From: Promethearchaeota archaeon
GTDB lineage: Archaea > Asgardarchaeota > Lokiarchaeia > Sigynarchaeales > SOKP01
Assembly: GCA_030620005.1 (NCBI GenBank)
Contig: JAUXAJ010000111.1
Coordinates: forward strand, 1 to 14,482
Length of the DNA: 14,482 bases
Direction of reading: 5' to 3'
This document shows positions 13,974-14,482 of the stretch, one piece after another. The position numbers were made by a program, and so were the translations under genes. Position 1 is the stretch's first letter, and each line of letters starts with the position of its first letter. The notes under the pieces were generated by a model. It worked only from the letters and a program-made list of their open reading frames with translations. It was not told the DNA's origin and ran no database searches.

Positions 13974-14482
13974 ATTTACATATTGACCTTAAAAAATTAT
14001 TGTTGAAAAAAAATGTGCTTTGTATTAATAAAGATAAATTTTAGTATCTTTTTTTTCCGAAATAATCCGTTTTTAAATAAAACATTTATTTACTAAAATA
14101 AAAAACTTTCGGAGTTAAAACGAAATCGATAGTATAAGCTCAAAAACAAATTATAAAAAAAGAAGAGAAAAAATGTTATTATTTAGACGTCAAAACTTCT
14201 TATATATTCTTATTAATTTATTTAGAAAACAATATTCAATATTCGAAGTTTAAATAGACTCATTTTTCTATAAAAATAATGGAACTGAATATAATATATC
14301 TTTTATTTTTCAGCATTTCTTATTAGAAATGATTAAGATTGATCTTTCATGGTAATCTAAGAAATTATCTATTGATTTTAACAAGGTATTTTTTTTTTTT
14401 TTAAGTGGATTAATTAATCTGTGTTATTATTTATTATTAAAAACATAAAAAAAGAATGAATTAAGAAGACAATGGAGTCTAA
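13974..14482. other. AT-rich upstream spacer, no clear gene
   Basis: It holds the presumed promoter of the Abi_C-like gene (about 14020-14030, minus strand). A hairpin ATTTCT-TATT-AGAAAT lies at 14315-14330 and a run of about 14 T near 14388-14401. TCCGAAA (14056-14062) and TTTCGGA (14107-14113) are inverted copies 44 bases apart. An ATG at 14472 opens onto the window edge with only three codons visible, so a gene starting there cannot be judged. Confidence 0.4.

Noticed and set aside
14173..14253. 26-codon AT-rich ORF
   Set aside because: Low-complexity hydrophobic and basic product of the kind expected by chance in AT-rich DNA, with only a weak purine-rich stretch upstream.

Overview
The window is an AT-rich stretch of archaeal DNA, most probably from an Asgard-type (Lokiarchaeia-like) or similar archaeon. 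The evidence is TATA-like promoters with short or absent leaders, GGAGGT/GAGGT Shine-Dalgarno (SD) sites, several small zinc-ribbon proteins, a tandem winged-helix regulator, an SDS22-type leucine-rich-repeat protein and long AT-rich spacers. The lineage is an inference from gene style. No rRNA, tRNA, CRISPR array or transposase was found.

Layout. 1-281: non-coding, with a nested inverted repeat. 282-1640 (-): a CrtI-like FAD oxidoreductase, clearly richer in G+C than its flanks. 1640-2014 (-): what looks like a decayed gene whose last stop overlaps the oxidoreductase start. 2211-3492 (+): a two-gene unit of a two-helix membrane protein and a tandem winged-helix protein, the second with a strong SD placed for a CTG start. 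3489-4175 (-): a membrane protein with double zinc ribbons, convergent with the previous gene and sharing a TTAA stop. 4376-7198 (-): a GH38 alpha-mannosidase. 7363-8829 (+): a membrane-anchored purple-acid-phosphatase-like phosphoesterase, divergent from the mannosidase. 9014-9421 (+): a zinc ribbon joined to a UBA-like helical tail. 9693-10556 (-): the LRR protein. 10629-11644 (-): an unknown gene with a one-base frameshift. 11645-12881: a 1.2 kb mostly non-coding stretch with small ORFs and a zinc-ribbon gene broken by an amber codon. 12882-13973 (-): a protein with an Abi_C/HEPN-like C-terminus. 13974-14482: AT-rich, no clear gene.

The main discovery candidate is in the mannosidase. The obvious ORF begins at 7072 and lacks the family's N-terminal zinc-binding His-x-Asp. 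That motif is present 42 codons upstream in the same frame, starting at ATG 7198, but is separated from the rest by 30 bases (7118-7147) that carry an in-frame TGA. The 30 bases fold into a bulge-helix-bulge-like structure: 4-bp central helix, 3-nt bulge on each side, 8-bp inner helix. Cutting both bulges after their second base joins the exons exactly into the family motif Asp-Arg-Glu-Trp-Tyr. I therefore predict a 30-nt archaeal splicing-endonuclease-type intron in a protein-coding gene, with a weak outer helix. A disabling insertion or translational bypassing are the alternatives.

Three other reading frames in the window are interrupted (amber in a zinc ribbon, -1 shift at a G run, a multiply broken gene upstream of the oxidoreductase). 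Each needs a check against reads before biological meaning is given to it.
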